A DNA stretch of 64,000 bases from Planotetraspora mira (lineage in GTDB: Bacteria; Actinomycetota; Actinomycetes; Streptosporangiales; Streptosporangiaceae). This document shows, piece by piece, positions 51,113-62,450 of the stretch; the first letter of the stretch is position 1; each line of letters opens with the position of its first letter. The stretch spans positions 496,001 through 560,000 of the forward strand of contig NZ_BOOO01000004.1 in assembly GCF_016863275.1 (NCBI RefSeq). The letters run 5' to 3'. The position numbers and the translations under genes are program-made. The notes below the pieces were generated by a model. That model was given only the letters and a program-made list of their open reading frames with translations. It was not told the DNA's origin and did not search any database.

Positions 51113-52123
51113 ATGACCACTCCGGATCGCAATCGCGTGCAGCTGCCCGGCATCAGCTCCCGAGCATACGAACACCCCGCCGACCGCTCAGCGTTGGTGG
51201 CGATGCGTTCGCTCAGCGGGTTCGACTCGGTGCTGAAGCGCATGTCGGGGCTGTTCAGCGAGCGCCGCCTGCGACTGATGTTCCTGGCGTCCGCGGTTCG
51301 CACGGACGAGACCCAGTTCCGCGCGCTCTACGACATGGGCCGCGACAGCGCCTACATCCTTGATCTGCACCGGATCCCGGAGATCTACGTGCAGCAGGAC
51401 CCGAAGGCGTATGCCATGGCGGTCGGCTTCGACGAGCCGTTCATCATCGTGTCCACCGGCCTGCTCGATCTCATGGACGAGGAGGAGTTGCGGTTCGTCA
51501 TCGGCCATGAGACCTCGCACATCCTTTCCGGGCACGCCGTCTACGGCACGATGCTCGCCGTCCTCACCCGCCTCGCCACCCGGGTGGCCTGGATCCCGCT
51601 CGGCTACATCGGCCTGCGTGTGATCGTGGCGGCCCTCGAGGAGTGGCAGCGCAAGGCCGAGATGTCGGCAGACCGCGGCGGACTGCTCGCCGGGCAGGAC
51701 CCCGAGGCGGCGCTGCGGGCCCTCATGAAGCTGGCCGGCGGATCGCGCCTGCACGAGATGAACATCGAGGCCTTCCTCGACCAGGCCAGGGAGTACGACA
51801 CCGCCGGCGACGTCCGGGACGGCCTGCTCAAGGTCCTCAACCTCCTCGGCACCACGCACCCGTTCGCGGTCACCCGGGTCGCGGAGCTGGACCGCTGGCG
51901 GCGTTCGGGCAGCTACGACGCCATCCTCGGCGGCACCTACCCCCATCGGGAAGACGACGCGAACACGAAGATCACTGAGGAGATCAAGGCCGCGGCCAAC
52001 TCCTACCGCGAGTCCTGGGCGCAGTCGCAGGACCCCTTCATCGGCGTCCTCCGCGACGTGGCCGAAGGTGCGGTCCACGCGGGCGAGCGCATCTTCAACA
52101 GGTTCGCGCGCAGGGAGAACTGA
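51113..52123 (+). CDS. M48-family metallopeptidase
   Basis: 336-aa zinc peptidase related to HtpX/Ste24-type M48 proteins. The zinc motif HETSH lies at about 138-142 ([18 protein letters not shown]), with the third ligand Glu in [18 protein letters not shown] (about 182). One hydrophobic stretch (about 145-170) may anchor it. [19 protein letters not shown] is the conserved edge strand. Leaderless start. Divergent from nadD and convergent with the kinase gene. Its role is probably membrane-protein quality control. Confidence 0.9.
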   Translation: MTTPDRNRVQLPGISSRAYEHPADRSALVAMRSLSGFDSVLKRMSGLFSERRLRLMFLASAVRTDETQFRALYDMGRDSAYILDLHRIPEIYVQQDPKAYAMAVGFDEPFIIVSTGLLDLMDEEELRFVIGHETSHILSGHAVYGTMLAVLTRLATRVAWIPLGYIGLRVIVAALEEWQRKAEMSADRGGLLAGQDPEAALRALMKLAGGSRLHEMNIEAFLDQAREYDTAGDVRDGLLKVLNLLGTTHPFAVTRVAELDRWRRSGSYDAILGGTYPHREDDANTKITEEIKAAANSYRESWAQSQDPFIGVLRDVAEGAVHAGERIFNRFARREN

Positions 52124-52154
52124 CAGGGGGTGCCGCGGATCGGCGCAGGCGCCC

Positions 52155-53888
52155 CTAGAAGAACAGGGACACCGCCTGTACGGCTCCCGCACACAGCGCG
52201 ACGAACCCGCCGAACACGGCCAGCGCCCGCAGCGGCTCCCTCTTGAGCTCGGGCATCCTCGTGCCCATCTGCTCGATCTCCCGGCCGATGATCCCGCCGA
52301 CGACGACGCCGAAGACGACGCCGGCGACGGTGACGGGAGCCACCTGGGTCCACCACTGGACCTCCAGATGGGTTCCGGCGGTCAGCCAGAGCGCGAGGAA
52401 GGCCGCCGCGGCCGCGGGCGCCCCCGGCCACACGACTCCGGACACCAGCGAGCCCACCAGCGTCACCGGATAGCTGAGGACCCCCAGGAGCCCCCGCGTG
52501 CGGTGTGACCTGCGGTTCCGCACGATCCAGTGAGTCACCCAGGCCGCTCTGGTCACGACCACGAAGGCTCCGCTGATCGCGAACGTGGCCAGAGGTTCGA
52601 CCACCGACACCACCACGCACGGCACACCGAGCAGCCCCAGCGCGAGCAGGACCGTGCCGCCCGTGGGGATGCCTGAACCGGTTCCGGCGGCGGGCGCCTC
52701 GACCGCCAGAGCCGATTCGGCCCTGCCGCCCGCCCTCGGCCGCCGGGCCGCCGCGGCGCCGCTTCCCGCGCCGGCCCGCCTGCCGTTCTTGGAACCGCCG
52801 CTCCCCGAACCTCCATTCGCCGAACCCGCGCCCGGCGAGCCGCCGGCGGAGCCACTCGGGGAGCCGCCCGCCGAGCCACCCGGGGAGCCGCCGTTCGCCC
52901 CCCTGGTCTTCGCCGCCTTGGCCTTCGTGGTGCCGCCGTTCTTCGCGCGACCCCGCCGGCCTCCCCCCGTGCCGTCCTCCGCCTCCTGGTCCTCCCCCTC
53001 CGGAACGTCAGCGTCAGTTCCGGCCTTGTCCGGCCCCGTACGGCGCTGCGTCGCCGTACCACGGGCGGTGTCGCCGGACACGCGGGCGAGCCGGGCCAGC
53101 CGGTCGGACAGCAGGGCCGCGGTGGGCCGCTTGGCCGGGTCGCGATGGAGGGCCGCCCGGACGAGCGGCAGCAGGGAGGCGGGAACGCCGGCGAGGTCGG
53201 CCTTGCCGTTGAGAACGGCGTACATCTGGGACTGCACGGTCCCCCGCCCGAACGTGTGGCGGCCGGTGGCCGCGAACGCCACAGTGGCGGCCCAGGCGTG
53301 CACGTCTGCGGGTTCGCCCACCGCCTCGTCGGCGAACAACTCCGGCGCGGCGTATCCGGGGGTGCCGAGGAAGGTGCCCGTCAGGGTCAGCCGGGTGGCG
53401 TCGAGCATCTGGGCGATCCCGAAGTCGATCAGGATCGGCTCGTCCTCGCGCACCAGCACGTTGGCGGGCTTCACATCGCGATGCACCACACCTCCGGCAT
53501 GGATGATCGCCAGAGCGGTGGCCAGCCCCTGGGCCAGGGGGATCAGGTCGGATTCCCCCATGGCGCCGCCCCGCTGGACGGCTTCGAGCAGGGTCTCGCC
53601 CTCGATGTACTCCATCACGAGGTAGGGCCGGTCACCGGAGAGATCGGCGTCGATCACCTCGGCGACGTAGGGGCTTTCGACCCTCCGCAACGCCCGGATC
53701 TCCCGGTCGAGCCGTAACCGCGCGTCGGAGTCGGCCTCGATCGGCTCGCGGAGCATCTTGACCGCGACATGCTCGCCCCGGCGGTTGGCGGCGAGGTAGA
53801 CCTCGCCCATTCCGCCTCGACCCAAGCGCTCCAGGAGCGTGTACGGGCCGACCCGCCCGAGACGTCCAGACATAGGAGCGCTTACCAT
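52155..53888 (-). CDS. Membrane serine/threonine protein kinase (PknB type)
   Basis: 577-aa kinase. Catalytic domain about 14-275: GRGGMGEVYLA, the Lys of VAVKML, HRDVKPANVLV, DFGIAQ (DFG) and GTPGYAAPE. Then a long disordered linker (about 280-420) of Gly/Ser/Ala/Lys repeats, and a C-terminal region of about 150 residues with four membrane helices in place of PASTA domains. Two starts are possible: ATG 53888 (GGAGG 8 nt upstream, used) and ATG 53873. The lack of an extracellular sensor distinguishes it from PknB; the membrane domain may sense stress itself. Confidence 0.92.
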   Translation of the reverse strand: MVSAPMSGRLGRVGPYTLLERLGRGGMGEVYLAANRRGEHVAVKMLREPIEADSDARLRLDREIRALRRVESPYVAEVIDADLSGDRPYLVMEYIEGETLLEAVQRGGAMGESDLIPLAQGLATALAIIHAGGVVHRDVKPANVLVREDEPILIDFGIAQMLDATRLTLTGTFLGTPGYAAPELFADEAVGEPADVHAWAATVAFAATGRHTFGRGTVQSQMYAVLNGKADLAGVPASLLPLVRAALHRDPAKRPTAALLSDRLARLARVSGDTARGTATQRRTGPDKAGTDADVPEGEDQEAEDGTGGGRRGRAKNGGTTKAKAAKTRGANGGSPGGSAGGSPSGSAGGSPGAGSANGGSGSGGSKNGRRAGAGSGAAAARRPRAGGRAESALAVEAPAAGTGSGIPTGGTVLLALGLLGVPCVVVSVVEPLATFAISGAFVVVTRAAWVTHWIVRNRRSHRTRGLLGVLSYPVTLVGSLVSGVVWPGAPAAAAAFLALWLTAGTHLEVQWWTQVAPVTVAGVVFGVVVGGIIGREIEQMGTRMPELKREPLRALAVFGGFVALCAGAVQAVSLFF

Positions 53889-53962
53889 AGCGGGCGCCTC
53901 CGACATTTCCTGGGAGGCGCGCCGCTTCCCGGCCCCGGAGGCGGGCCTCTTCCCCGCCGGCG

Positions 53963-55234
53963 CTACAGGCGCACGTGCCCGTCGCCGATGTAGATCCACT
54001 TGGTGGACGTGAGCTCGGGCAGGCCCATCGGACCCCGCGCATGGAGCTTCTGGGTGGAGATCCCGATCTCCGCGCCGAACCCGAACTCGCCGCCGTCGGT
54101 GAACCGCGTCGAGGCGTTCACCGCCACGGCCGCCGAGTCCACGGTGGCCACGAACCGCCGCGCGGCCGCCTGGGAGCGCGTGACGATGGCGTCGGTGTGC
54201 GCGGAGCCGTACCGCCTGATGTGCGCCACCGCCTCGTCCAGCGAGTCGACGACCGCCGCCGCGATGTCCAGCGAGACGTACTCCACGGTGAAGTCGTCCT
54301 CGGTGGCGGGCTCGACGTCGGCGCTGAAGGAACGGATGCGCTCGTCTCCGTGGACGGTCACGCCCACGTCCTTGAGCGCCGCGAGCGCCCTCGGGACGAA
54401 CTCCGGAGCGATGTCGGCGTGCACCAGGAACGTCTCGGCCGCGTTGCACACCGACGGACGCTGCGCCTTGGCGTTGATGAGGATCTTGAGAGCCATCTCG
54501 ACGTCGGCGTCGGCGTCCACGTAGACGTGACAGTTGCCGACGCCGGTCTCGATCACCGGAACGGACGACTCCTCCACGACGCTCTTGATCAGCGACGCGC
54601 CGCCGCGCGGAATCAGCACGTCGACCAGCCCGCGGGCCCGCAGCAGGTGCTTGACCGACTCGCGGGTCACGCCAGGCACGAGCTGCACGGCTCCCGCCGG
54701 CACCTCTGTCCGGTCCAGCGCCTCCTGCATGATCCGCACGAGGACGCGGTTGGAGGAGTGGGCGCTCGAGGAGCCCCGGAGCAGAACGGCGTTGCCGCTC
54801 TTCAGGCACAACACGGCCGCGTCGACGGTCACGTTCGGCCGGCCCTCGTAGATGATCCCGATGACGCCCAGCGGAACCCGGACCTGGCGCAGTTCGAGGC
54901 CGTTCGGGAGCGTGCTCCCCCGCACGACCTCGCCGATCGGGTCCGGCAGGTCGGCCACCTGCCGTACGGCTGCCGCGATCTTCTCCACCCGCCCCGCGTC
55001 GAGCCTGAGCCGGTCGATCATCGCCTCGGACGTGCCGTTCCGCCGGGCCTGCTCGACGTCGGCGGCGTTGGCCGTGACGATCTCGTCCGTCGCCGCGACC
55101 AGCGCGTCGGCGATCGCCCGCAGCGCCGCGTCCTTGGGGGCTCGCGGCAGCGGCGCGAGCACCGTCGTGGCGTCCTTGGCCGCCTGGGCGACCGCCAGGA
55201 ACTCCTCTGCCTCAGCCATGGCCTCGCGCTCCAT
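53963..55234 (-). CDS. proA: Glutamate-5-semialdehyde dehydrogenase
   Basis: 423-aa gamma-glutamyl phosphate reductase, second step of proline synthesis. The catalytic Cys is in [51 protein letters not shown] and [10 protein letters not shown] are conserved. The ATG at 55234 shares a base with the proB stop (TAATG) and follows GGAGGGG, so it is translated coupled to proB; an ATG 15 nt further in is the alternative. Full length. Confidence 0.96.
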   Translation of the reverse strand: MEREAMAEAEEFLAVAQAAKDATTVLAPLPRAPKDAALRAIADALVAATDEIVTANAADVEQARRNGTSEAMIDRLRLDAGRVEKIAAAVRQVADLPDPIGEVVRGSTLPNGLELRQVRVPLGVIGIIYEGRPNVTVDAAVLCLKSGNAVLLRGSSSAHSSNRVLVRIMQEALDRTEVPAGAVQLVPGVTRESVKHLLRARGLVDVLIPRGGASLIKSVVEESSVPVIETGVGNCHVYVDADADVEMALKILINAKAQRPSVCNAAETFLVHADIAPEFVPRALAALKDVGVTVHGDERIRSFSADVEPATEDDFTVEYVSLDIAAAVVDSLDEAVAHIRRYGSAHTDAIVTRSQAAARRFVATVDSAAVAVNASTRFTDGGEFGFGAEIGISTQKLHARGPMGLPELTSTKWIYIGDGHVRL

Positions 55235-56355
55235 TACCCCTCCGGCTCCAATATGACGATGTCGTCCCGATGGATCAGCTCTCGCTCGTACTCCGGCCCG
55301 AGTGCGCTCGCCAACTCGCGCGTGGAGCGGCCCAGCAGTTCGGGGATCTCGGAGGCGTCGTAGTTGACCAGGCCGCGGGCCACCGGGCTGCCCAGCGGGC
55401 CGTACAGGTCGACGGGGTCGCCTGCGGCGAAGTCGCCCTCGACCTTGATCACACCGGCGGGGAGCAGCGACATGCGCCGGCCCACCACGGCGTCGACCGC
55501 TCCGGCGTCCAGGTGCAGCCGTCCCCGGCCTGTGGCGGCATGGGCCAGCCACAGCAGGCGGGTGCCCGGATGGCGGCCCCCCGGGTGGAAGTAGGTGCCG
55601 ACGTCGGCCCCGGTCAGGGCTTGCGCCGCGTGGGCCGCCGCGGTGAGCACCACGGGCACTCCCGCACCCGTGGCGATCTTGGCGGCCTGCACCTTCGTGA
55701 TCATGCCGCCGGTCCCGACCCGGCCCGACGTGCCGAGCTCGACGCCTTCGAGGTCTTCGGGCCCGCGGACGTCGGCGATCCGCGTGGCGCCCTCCCGGCG
55801 CGGGTCGCCGTCGTAGAGGGCGTCCACGTCCGAGAGCAGCACCATCGCGTCCGCGTGGATGAGATGGGTCACCAGGGCGGCGAGCCGGTCGTTGTCGCCG
55901 AAGCGGATCTCGTCGGTGGCCACGGTGTCGTTCTCGTTGACCACCGGGACGATGCCGAGCTCCAGGAGCCTCGTCAGCGTCCGCTGGGCGTTGCGGTGGT
56001 GCGACCGCCGCATCATGTCGTCGGCGGTCAGCAGCACCTGCCCGACGCGCAGGCCGTACCGGGCGAAGGAGGAGGTGTAGCGGGCGATCAGCACGCCCTG
56101 CCCCACCGAGGCCGCGGCCTGCTGGGTGGCGAGGTCCTTGGGCCGGGCCCGGAGGCCGAGCGGTCCGAGGCCGGCGGCGATGGCCCCGGAGGAGACCAGC
56201 ACGAGTTGCGTGCCGGCCTGCCTCCGCGCACCGAGCACGTCGACGAGCGCGTCGACGCGGTCCACGTCGATCATGCCCTGCGGGGTCGTCAGGGAAGACG
56301 AGCCCACCTTGACGACCAGCCGCGAAGCCTCCCGGATCCGCTCCCTGCCTGCCAC
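55234..56355 (-). CDS. proB: Glutamate 5-kinase
   Basis: 373-aa enzyme that phosphorylates glutamate, the first, proline-inhibited step of proline synthesis. Amino-acid kinase domain about 10-260 ([57 protein letters not shown]) and a C-terminal PUA domain about 280-365 ([14 protein letters not shown]). GTG start. It follows obgE by 22 nt on the same strand, an order common in actinobacteria. Confidence 0.96.
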   Translation of the reverse strand: MAGRERIREASRLVVKVGSSSLTTPQGMIDVDRVDALVDVLGARRQAGTQLVLVSSGAIAAGLGPLGLRARPKDLATQQAAASVGQGVLIARYTSSFARYGLRVGQVLLTADDMMRRSHHRNAQRTLTRLLELGIVPVVNENDTVATDEIRFGDNDRLAALVTHLIHADAMVLLSDVDALYDGDPRREGATRIADVRGPEDLEGVELGTSGRVGTGGMITKVQAAKIATGAGVPVVLTAAAHAAQALTGADVGTYFHPGGRHPGTRLLWLAHAATGRGRLHLDAGAVDAVVGRRMSLLPAGVIKVEGDFAAGDPVDLYGPLGSPVARGLVNYDASEIPELLGRSTRELASALGPEYERELIHRDDIVILEPEG

Positions 56356-56377
56356 GCCGCTCCCCTGCCCGTTGGAC

Positions 56378-57730
56378 CTACACCAGTCTGTTGTCGGTGC
56401 CCCGGGGCCCGCCCACGCGGGTCCTGGTGCCCTCGGAAGGCTGCCAGTCGAAGAGGTAGCCGCCCTGCATCGGGCCGATCACGACCTCCGCGCCCACCTG
56501 GGCCCCCGCGTTGATCAGCGCCTCCTCGACACCGAGACGCTCCAGGCGGTCGGCCAGGTAGCCGACGGCCTCGTCGTTGGTGAAATCGGTCTGGCGGATC
56601 CAGCGCTCCGGCTTCTCCCCGGTCACCTGGAAGGTGTTCTCGTCGACCCGCCGGACGGCGAACCCGGTCTCGCCGAGTTGCTTCGGCCGGATGACCAGTC
56701 GGGTGGGCTCCTCGACCGGGGCCTGCGCCCGCGCCTGGGCCACCATCTCACCCATGGCGTACGTCAACTGCCGGAGACCCTCGTGGGTGGCGGCGGAGAT
56801 CTCGAAGACCCGCAGGCCCCGCTCCTCCAGAAGGGGCCGGACGATGTCCGCGAGATCCCGGCCGTCGGGGACGTCGACCTTGTTCAGCACGACCAGCCGG
56901 GGGCGGTCCTGCAGTTCGCCGTATGCGGCCAGTTCCGCCTCGATCACGTCGACGTCGGTCAGCGGGTCACGCCCGGGCTCGATCGTGGCGCAGTCGAGGA
57001 CGTGCACGATCGTCGAGCAGCGCTCCACGTGGCGCAGGAACTCGTGCCCGAGCCCCTTGCCCTCGGAGGCGCCGGGGATGAGTCCCGGCACGTCGGCGAC
57101 CGTGAAAACCGTCTCCCCCGCCGTGACCACGCCGAGGTTGGGGATCAGCGTGGTGAACGGATAGTCCGCGATCTTCGGCCGGGCCGCCGAGAGCGCCGCG
57201 ACGAGCGACGACTTGCCGGCGTTGGGGAAGCCGACCAGGGCCACGTCGGCGATGGTCTTCAGCTCCAGTGCGATCTCGGCCTCGTCGCCGGGCTCACCGA
57301 GGAGCGCGAACCCGGGGGCCTTGCGCTTGGCGTTGGCCAGTGCGGCGTTGCCGAGGCCGCCGAAGCCGCCCTGAGCGGCGACATAACGGGTGCCCGCGCC
57401 GACGAGGTCGACCAGGACCTCGCCCGTCCGCGCGTCCTTCACCACGGTTCCGTTGGGGACCGTGAGGACGATGTCCTCGCCGTTGGCGCCGTCACGGTTG
57501 GAGCCCATGCCCTGCTTGCCGTTCCCCGCGTGCCGGTGGGGCCGGTGGTGGTACTCGAGCAGCGTCGAGGTGTTCGCGTCCACCTCGAGGATCACATCGC
57601 CGCCCCGGCCGCCGTTTCCGCCGTCCGGGCCGCCGAGCGGCTTGAACTTCTCGCGATGGACGGAGGCGCAGCCGTTTCCGCCGTCACCCGCCTTGGTATG
57701 CAGGACGACGTAGTCCACGAAATCGGCCAT
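56378..57730 (-). CDS. obgE: GTPase ObgE/CgtA
   Basis: 450-aa ribosome-assembly and stress GTPase. Gly-rich Obg domain 1-158 ([33 protein letters not shown]), G domain about 160-335 (G1 [10 protein letters not shown]3 DVPGLI, G4 NKVD), and an OCT domain (about 345-430). The C-terminal tail ([26 protein letters not shown]) is of the usual actinobacterial kind. A strong terminator separates it from rpmA, so transcription must begin anew in the short gap at 57731-57753. Confidence 0.97.
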   Translation of the reverse strand: MADFVDYVVLHTKAGDGGNGCASVHREKFKPLGGPDGGNGGRGGDVILEVDANTSTLLEYHHRPHRHAGNGKQGMGSNRDGANGEDIVLTVPNGTVVKDARTGEVLVDLVGAGTRYVAAQGGFGGLGNAALANAKRKAPGFALLGEPGDEAEIALELKTIADVALVGFPNAGKSSLVAALSAARPKIADYPFTTLIPNLGVVTAGETVFTVADVPGLIPGASEGKGLGHEFLRHVERCSTIVHVLDCATIEPGRDPLTDVDVIEAELAAYGELQDRPRLVVLNKVDVPDGRDLADIVRPLLEERGLRVFEISAATHEGLRQLTYAMGEMVAQARAQAPVEEPTRLVIRPKQLGETGFAVRRVDENTFQVTGEKPERWIRQTDFTNDEAVGYLADRLERLGVEEALINAGAQVGAEVVIGPMQGGYLFDWQPSEGTRTRVGGPRGTDNRLV

Positions 57731-57744
57731 CTGCCGCTTCCCCC

Positions 57745-57787
57745 TATAAAAACGATGAGGCGGACCGAGTGCTCGGTCCGCCTCATC
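57745..57787 (-). terminator. Canonical terminator between rpmA and obgE
   Basis: A 16-bp perfect stem (57754-57769 with 57772-57787) and, on the minus strand, a run GTTTTTATA directly after it. It is the clearest Rho-independent terminator in the window, ending the rplU-rpmA transcript. Confidence 0.9.
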
Positions 57788-57810
57788 TGCAACGTTTGTC
57801 CCGGGCGGAT

Positions 57811-58068
57811 CTACTCCGCGATCGGGATGATGCTGACTGCGCGACGACCGCGCTTGGTGCCGAACTGCACGTGGCCTGCGGCCAGCGCGAACAGCGTGTC
57901 GTCGCCACCACGGCCGACGTTGTCACCCGGGTGGAAGTGCGTGCCACGCTGACGGAGAATGATCTCGCCTGCGTTCACGAGCTGGCCACCGAAGCGCTTG
58001 ACGCCGAGCCGCTGAGCGTTCGAGTCACGGCCGTTCCGGGTGGACGAGGCGCCCTTCTTGTGTGCCAT
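57811..58068 (-). CDS. rpmA: 50S ribosomal protein L27
   Basis: 85-aa L27; [20 protein letters not shown] at the start reaches into the peptidyl-transferase centre. [20 protein letters not shown] and [17 protein letters not shown] are conserved. Six nt after rplU, in the same operon. Complete. Confidence 0.98.
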   Translation of the reverse strand: MAHKKGASSTRNGRDSNAQRLGVKRFGGQLVNAGEIILRQRGTHFHPGDNVGRGGDDTLFALAAGHVQFGTKRGRRAVSIIPIAE

Positions 58069-58074
58069 GATTCA

Positions 58075-58389
58075 CTACTTCCCGGGGTTGATGCCGGTTA
58101 CCTTCACCTGGGTGTACCGCTGGCGGTGACCCTGGCGCTTCTTGTAACCGGTCTTGTTCTTGTACTTGAGAATGCGGATCTTGGGGCCCTTGGTCTCACC
58201 GAGAATCTCGGCGGTCACCTGGAACTTGCCAAGCGTGGCGGCGTCGGTGGTGACATCGCCGTCGTTGACGACGAGGAGCGCCGGCAGCGCCACCGAGGAA
58301 CCCACCTCGCCGGTGACCTTGTCCACCTCGAGGACGTCCCCGACGGAGACCTTCTGCTGCCTGCCGCCGCAACGAACGATCGCGTACAC
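58075..58389 (-). CDS. rplU: 50S ribosomal protein L21
   Basis: 104-aa L21 ([45 protein letters not shown]). GTG 58389 with AGAAGGG upstream gives the normal family start. Followed by rpmA. The 197-nt upstream region (58390-58586) is long enough for a regulatory leader. Confidence 0.97.
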   Translation of the reverse strand: MYAIVRCGGRQQKVSVGDVLEVDKVTGEVGSSVALPALLVVNDGDVTTDAATLGKFQVTAEILGETKGPKIRILKYKNKTGYKKRQGHRQRYTQVKVTGINPGK

Positions 58390-58586
58390 CGCGGAACCCT
58401 TCTTCTGGCTAAATGCGTAGATGCGCGCCCCGCATCCAGCTGCTGTCGATGACACGACCGGCGATCCGGGCGGGCGCGCAGAGCCAGGCGCGCCAGCGGG
58501 CGCACCGGATGACCAGGGTACCGGATTAGCGGCACCCAGGTCGAACCGGGCGGAACACCGGGGAGGCGAACTTGCCGTCAAGCGGC
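58390..58586 (-). other. rplU leader region
   Basis: 197 bp between the RNase E/G stop codon and rplU. It contains GC-rich complementary words (GCGCGCC near 58427 and 58489, GGGCGCGC near 58470) that could fold, but I see no ribosomal-protein leader family that I can name and no clear promoter. Confidence 0.3.
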
Positions 58587-61442
58587 TTATTCGGCCTGCT
58601 TCCTGCGGGAACGGCGACGTCCCCGCGAGTGGGCGGGTGGAGTGTCGTCGTCGTCGGACATGGCGTCGGTGACGCCGTCCCGTCCGTTGACGGACGCCGC
58701 GACGACCGCACCCTCGCTCGCCCCGAGCTTTTCGGCCACCGACTTCTCGATGGCCATCTTGCCCTGGGTGCCCCGCGGCTCCGGCTTGGCCTCCACCGGA
58801 TCGGTGGAAAGGATCAGGCCTCGGCCGTTGCAGCACTCACAGGGCGTGGAGAAGGCCTCCAGCAGGCCCTGACCGACCCGCTTGCGGGTCATCTGGACCA
58901 GGCCCAGCGAGGTGACCTCCGCCACCTGGTGCTTGGTCCGGTCCCGGGCCAGGCACTCCAGCAGCCGCCGGAGCACCAGGTCACGGTTGCCTTCCAGCAC
59001 CATGTCGATGAAGTCGATGACGATGATGCCACCGATGTCCCGCAGCCGGAGCTGGCGGACGATCTCCTCCGCCGCCTCCAGGTTGTTGCGGGTGACCGTC
59101 TCCTCCAGGTTGCCGCCCTGACCGGTGAACTTCCCGGTGTTGACGTCGACGACGGTCATCGCCTCGGTCCTGTCGATCACCAGGGAGCCGCCCGAGGGCA
59201 GCCACACCTTGCGGTCGAGGCCCTTGGCGATCTGCTCGTCCACCCGGTAGGCACCGAAGACGTCGCCGTCGCCGTCCCACTTCGTGAGCCTCTCGGCGAG
59301 ATGGGGCGCGACGTAGCGGACGTACTCGTCCACGGTCTGCCACACCTCGTCGCCCTCGACGACCAGCGAGGAGAAGTCCTCGTTGAACACGTCGCGGACG
59401 ACCCGGACCGTCAGGTCCGGCTCACCGGAGAGCAACTCGGGCGGGCTGGCCGACTTGGCCTTGCGCTGGATGTTCTCCCACTGCGCGGAGAGCCTCGCGA
59501 CGTCGCGGCTGAGCTCCTCCTCGGAGGCGCCCTCGGCGGCGGTGCGGACGATCACACCCGCGTTCTCGGGCATGACCCTGCGGAGGATCTGCTTGAGCCT
59601 CGTCCGCTCCTTGTCGGGGAGCTTCCTGGAGATCCCGGTCATCGAGCCGTCGGGCACGTAGACCAGGTAGCGGCCCGGAAGGCTGACCTGGGAGGTCAGG
59701 CGCGCGCCCTTGTGCCCCATCGGGTCCTTGGTGACCTGGACGAGCACGGACTGGCCGGACTTCAGCGCCGCCTCGATCCGCTTGGGCTGCCCCTCGAGAC
59801 CGGCGGTGTCGAAGTTGACCTCACCGGCGTACAGCACGGCGTTGCGGCCCTTGCCGATGTCGACGAACGCCGCCTCCATCGAGGGCAGCACGTTCTGCAC
59901 CTTGCCCAGGTACACGTTCCCGACGTACGACTGGCTCGACTCCCGGTCGACGTAGTGCTCGACCAGCACGCCGTCCTCGAGCACCGCGATCTGGGTGCGG
60001 CCATGACGGCGCCGGACGACCATGACGCGCTCGACCGACTCGCGCCGGGCCAGGAACTCCGACTCGGTGATGATCGGCGGGCGTCGGCGTCCCAGCTCAC
60101 GGCCTTCACGGCGACGCTGCTTCTTGGCCTCGAGCCTGGTCGACCCGCGCACGCTCTGGACCTCGTCGACCGAGGTGCTCCGCGTGGCGCGGGGTGCACG
60201 GATGCGGACCACCGTGTTCGGCGGATCGTCGACCGTGGCCTCGGCCTCGTCTCCCCCGCGGCGGCGACGGCGGCGACGGCGGCGCGAGCCGCCCTGGTCG
60301 CCGTCGGCGTCCTCCGCGGACTGCTCGTCGTCCTCTTCGGCGGCGGAGGCCTGCGCCTCTTCGGCCTCGGGCTCCTCGCCCTCCTCCGCGTCCCTGGACC
60401 GGGCTCCCCGGCCGCGGCCGCCGCGGCGGCGGCGGCGCCTGCGGGTCGAGCCGTCGCCGTCGGTGTCACCGTCGGCGCCGTCCTCGTCGTCGCCGACGTC
60501 CTGCGCCTCGTCCGTCTCCTCCGCCTCGTCCTGCTCCTCCGGCCACGCGGCCGGTACGGCGGGCTGGGGCCGGGCCGGCACGGCCGCGAACGGGTCGGGG
60601 GCCTGGAAGAGCGGCTGGAAGATCGCCGCGGGAGGCTGGAACGTCACCGACGGCAGCGCGGACTCGCGCTCGAACGTCCCGAACGGGTCGGCGACGACCC
60701 TGGTCTGGGCGGCCGGCTCGTGGATCGTCTCGCGGGCGTCCTCGTCCGCGTCCTCGGCGAGGTCGACGTCCGCGTCGGCGGGCGCCTGCTCGTCGTCGAG
60801 CGGCTCGACGTCGAGCAGGTCATCGGCCTGCGGGCGCTCGTCGGTCCGGCCGAATCGGAGGGCGGCGGCCACCTCGGCCTCGGCCGCGCTCATCGCGCTG
60901 GACCGCTCGGGAACGCTCTCGTCCTTCTTGCGGGTACGGCGCCGCCTGCTCGGGGGCGCCTCCTCTGCGGCGGGAGCGGACGCGGCGGCCGGTTCCTCGG
61001 CCGCCTTCCTGGTGCGGGTCCGGCGTGCCGGCTTGGCCTCGGCCACCACGTCACCGGCCGCGGGCGCGGCGACATCGGCTGCCACGCCGGTCGTGGCGGG
61101 CTCGTCGGATTCCACCGGAGCGGCCTTGGCCGAGGCACGGCGGCGGGTGGCCCGCTTGGGCTTTTCCGCCACCTCGGCAGGGGCCTGCTCCACGGGTGTG
61201 TCCGCAGGCGGCTGGGCCGCCGAGGCTGCGGCGGTCGTCGTGGTGATCGTCGGCCTGGCCTCGGTCTCGTCGGGCTCAGGTGGCGGCCCGGCCGGTCGGC
61301 TGGCCGCACGACGGCGTGGTGAGGTCACCACGACACCGCTGGTCACCTGCGTCGTTCCGGTCCCGGAGTCCTGCTCCCGGCCTTCGTTGGTCGTTTCACC
61401 GTCGAGGCGCACAGCCCCGTCGGCAGGGTCGTTCTCGAGCAT
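58587..61442 (-). CDS. Ribonuclease E/G family protein
   Basis: 951-aa endoribonuclease of the Rne/Rng family, the main mRNA-decay and rRNA-processing enzyme. The first 460 residues are a disordered extension with Arg-rich blocks ([15 protein letters not shown]) between acidic stretches, as usual in actinobacteria, likely for RNA and partner binding. S1 domain about 495-590 ([34 protein letters not shown]). Catalytic DNase-I-like part with [11 protein letters not shown] and [11 protein letters not shown] (the Mg-binding Asp residues), and the Zn-link CECCNGRG (about 890-897). ATG 61442 starts the typical MLEN sequence. Confidence 0.95.
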   Translation of the reverse strand: MLENDPADGAVRLDGETTNEGREQDSGTGTTQVTSGVVVTSPRRRAASRPAGPPPEPDETEARPTITTTTAAASAAQPPADTPVEQAPAEVAEKPKRATRRRASAKAAPVESDEPATTGVAADVAAPAAGDVVAEAKPARRTRTRKAAEEPAAASAPAAEEAPPSRRRRTRKKDESVPERSSAMSAAEAEVAAALRFGRTDERPQADDLLDVEPLDDEQAPADADVDLAEDADEDARETIHEPAAQTRVVADPFGTFERESALPSVTFQPPAAIFQPLFQAPDPFAAVPARPQPAVPAAWPEEQDEAEETDEAQDVGDDEDGADGDTDGDGSTRRRRRRRGGRGRGARSRDAEEGEEPEAEEAQASAAEEDDEQSAEDADGDQGGSRRRRRRRRRGGDEAEATVDDPPNTVVRIRAPRATRSTSVDEVQSVRGSTRLEAKKQRRREGRELGRRRPPIITESEFLARRESVERVMVVRRRHGRTQIAVLEDGVLVEHYVDRESSQSYVGNVYLGKVQNVLPSMEAAFVDIGKGRNAVLYAGEVNFDTAGLEGQPKRIEAALKSGQSVLVQVTKDPMGHKGARLTSQVSLPGRYLVYVPDGSMTGISRKLPDKERTRLKQILRRVMPENAGVIVRTAAEGASEEELSRDVARLSAQWENIQRKAKSASPPELLSGEPDLTVRVVRDVFNEDFSSLVVEGDEVWQTVDEYVRYVAPHLAERLTKWDGDGDVFGAYRVDEQIAKGLDRKVWLPSGGSLVIDRTEAMTVVDVNTGKFTGQGGNLEETVTRNNLEAAEEIVRQLRLRDIGGIIVIDFIDMVLEGNRDLVLRRLLECLARDRTKHQVAEVTSLGLVQMTRKRVGQGLLEAFSTPCECCNGRGLILSTDPVEAKPEPRGTQGKMAIEKSVAEKLGASEGAVVAASVNGRDGVTDAMSDDDDTPPAHSRGRRRSRRKQAE

Positions 61443-61546
61443 GCGGGCGCTCTCCCGTCGGCCTCCGGGCACGTTTCCGCGCCGCGCGGAGGCTCTTTGT
61501 CCTCACGTCCGCCGCTGCCTCCTGTTTGGGGCCGCGGCGGCAAGTC

Positions 61547-62434
61547 TTATAGGTCCCCGTCTGCCCGTTCGACATCGAACGGATCGGCGGGCTCACCGGT
61601 CGTTGCGTCGAGCGGCCCCTGCGCCAGCCTGGTCACCTCGGGAGGTGACGGCGGCGCGAAGCCTGCCACGAGACGCAGACCCATGAGTACGTCATCGGGT
61701 CGAACGGCAGGTGTTTCATGCCGAACAACCATACGAAGTATGACACACGGCGGGCCCGGCTCCTGACCTGCCGTTCTCTCCCTGTCGTCCACCACGGCCA
61801 TCGACCGCACCGCCTGGCGGGCGTCGAATCGCCGCATTCCCTTCTTCGTCAGGCGTTCGACCTCAACGCGGTCGGCCGTCTCGAACTCCTTCACCGCCTG
61901 CTCCGCCGCGGCCACATCGGCCCCCGGCAGCCGCAGTTGCCACACCGAAGCCTCCAGCCTGTCGGCCAGGCTCCCGGCACGCGCCTCGATCACCTCGAGC
62001 ACGTCCAGTCCCGGCGGCAGCGAGACATCGAGGTCGGCCCGGATCCGGTCGGGATCGCATGGCCGGCTCACTCCGATCTCGAGATACTCGGCCTCGCTCG
62101 CCACCCCGGTGGGGGCGGCACCCGCGTAGGAGATCTTCGGATGAGGGCTGAACCCCGCGCTGAACGCCACCGGGATGCCGGCTCGCCGTACCGCCCTTTC
62201 GACGGCGCGGGAGATGTCACGGTGACTGGTGAAGCGCAGTCGCCCCCGCTTGGCGTAGCGCACTCGGAGGCGCTGCACCACGGGCGGGGGTGTCGGCCCA
62301 TCGGGAACGGGTTTCAGAGTTCCGCCGTCCTTCCGAATCTCGGTCCATCGAATTTCAGGATAGGCCGCTCCAGGTGCTGGAACGGCCTGTGGTGTTGCGG
62401 GAGAGCCTCCCCGCAGGGTCGCGAAGGGCCGCAT
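61547..62434 (-). CDS. DUF2344 (TIGR03936-type) protein linked to radical SAM enzyme
   Basis: 295-aa protein of the DUF2344 family: VQRLRVRYAKRGRLRFTSHRDISRAVERAVRRAGIP and FSAGFSPHPKISYAGAAPTG are diagnostic. It lies 16 nt after the radical SAM gene on the same strand, and the two are fused or adjacent in many bacteria, so they act together, perhaps in modifying RNA or a protein. The first 45 residues are unconserved; no other in-frame start precedes the conserved part. RBS poor. Confidence 0.9.
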   Translation of the reverse strand: MRPFATLRGGSPATPQAVPAPGAAYPEIRWTEIRKDGGTLKPVPDGPTPPPVVQRLRVRYAKRGRLRFTSHRDISRAVERAVRRAGIPVAFSAGFSPHPKISYAGAAPTGVASEAEYLEIGVSRPCDPDRIRADLDVSLPPGLDVLEVIEARAGSLADRLEASVWQLRLPGADVAAAEQAVKEFETADRVEVERLTKKGMRRFDARQAVRSMAVVDDRERTAGQEPGPPCVILRMVVRHETPAVRPDDVLMGLRLVAGFAPPSPPEVTRLAQGPLDATTGEPADPFDVERADGDL

Positions 62435-62450
62435 TCCGGCCCAGGACGCC

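Noticed and set aside
52780-52910. Gly/Ser-coding triplet repetition in the kinase gene as a CRISPR or DNA repeat array
   Set aside because: The units are irregular codon repeats for a disordered protein linker, with no spacers.
58572-61322. A 916-codon open frame on the plus strand opposite the RNase E/G gene
   Set aside because: Low-complexity translation without motifs; the minus strand carries the complete RNase E/G signature.
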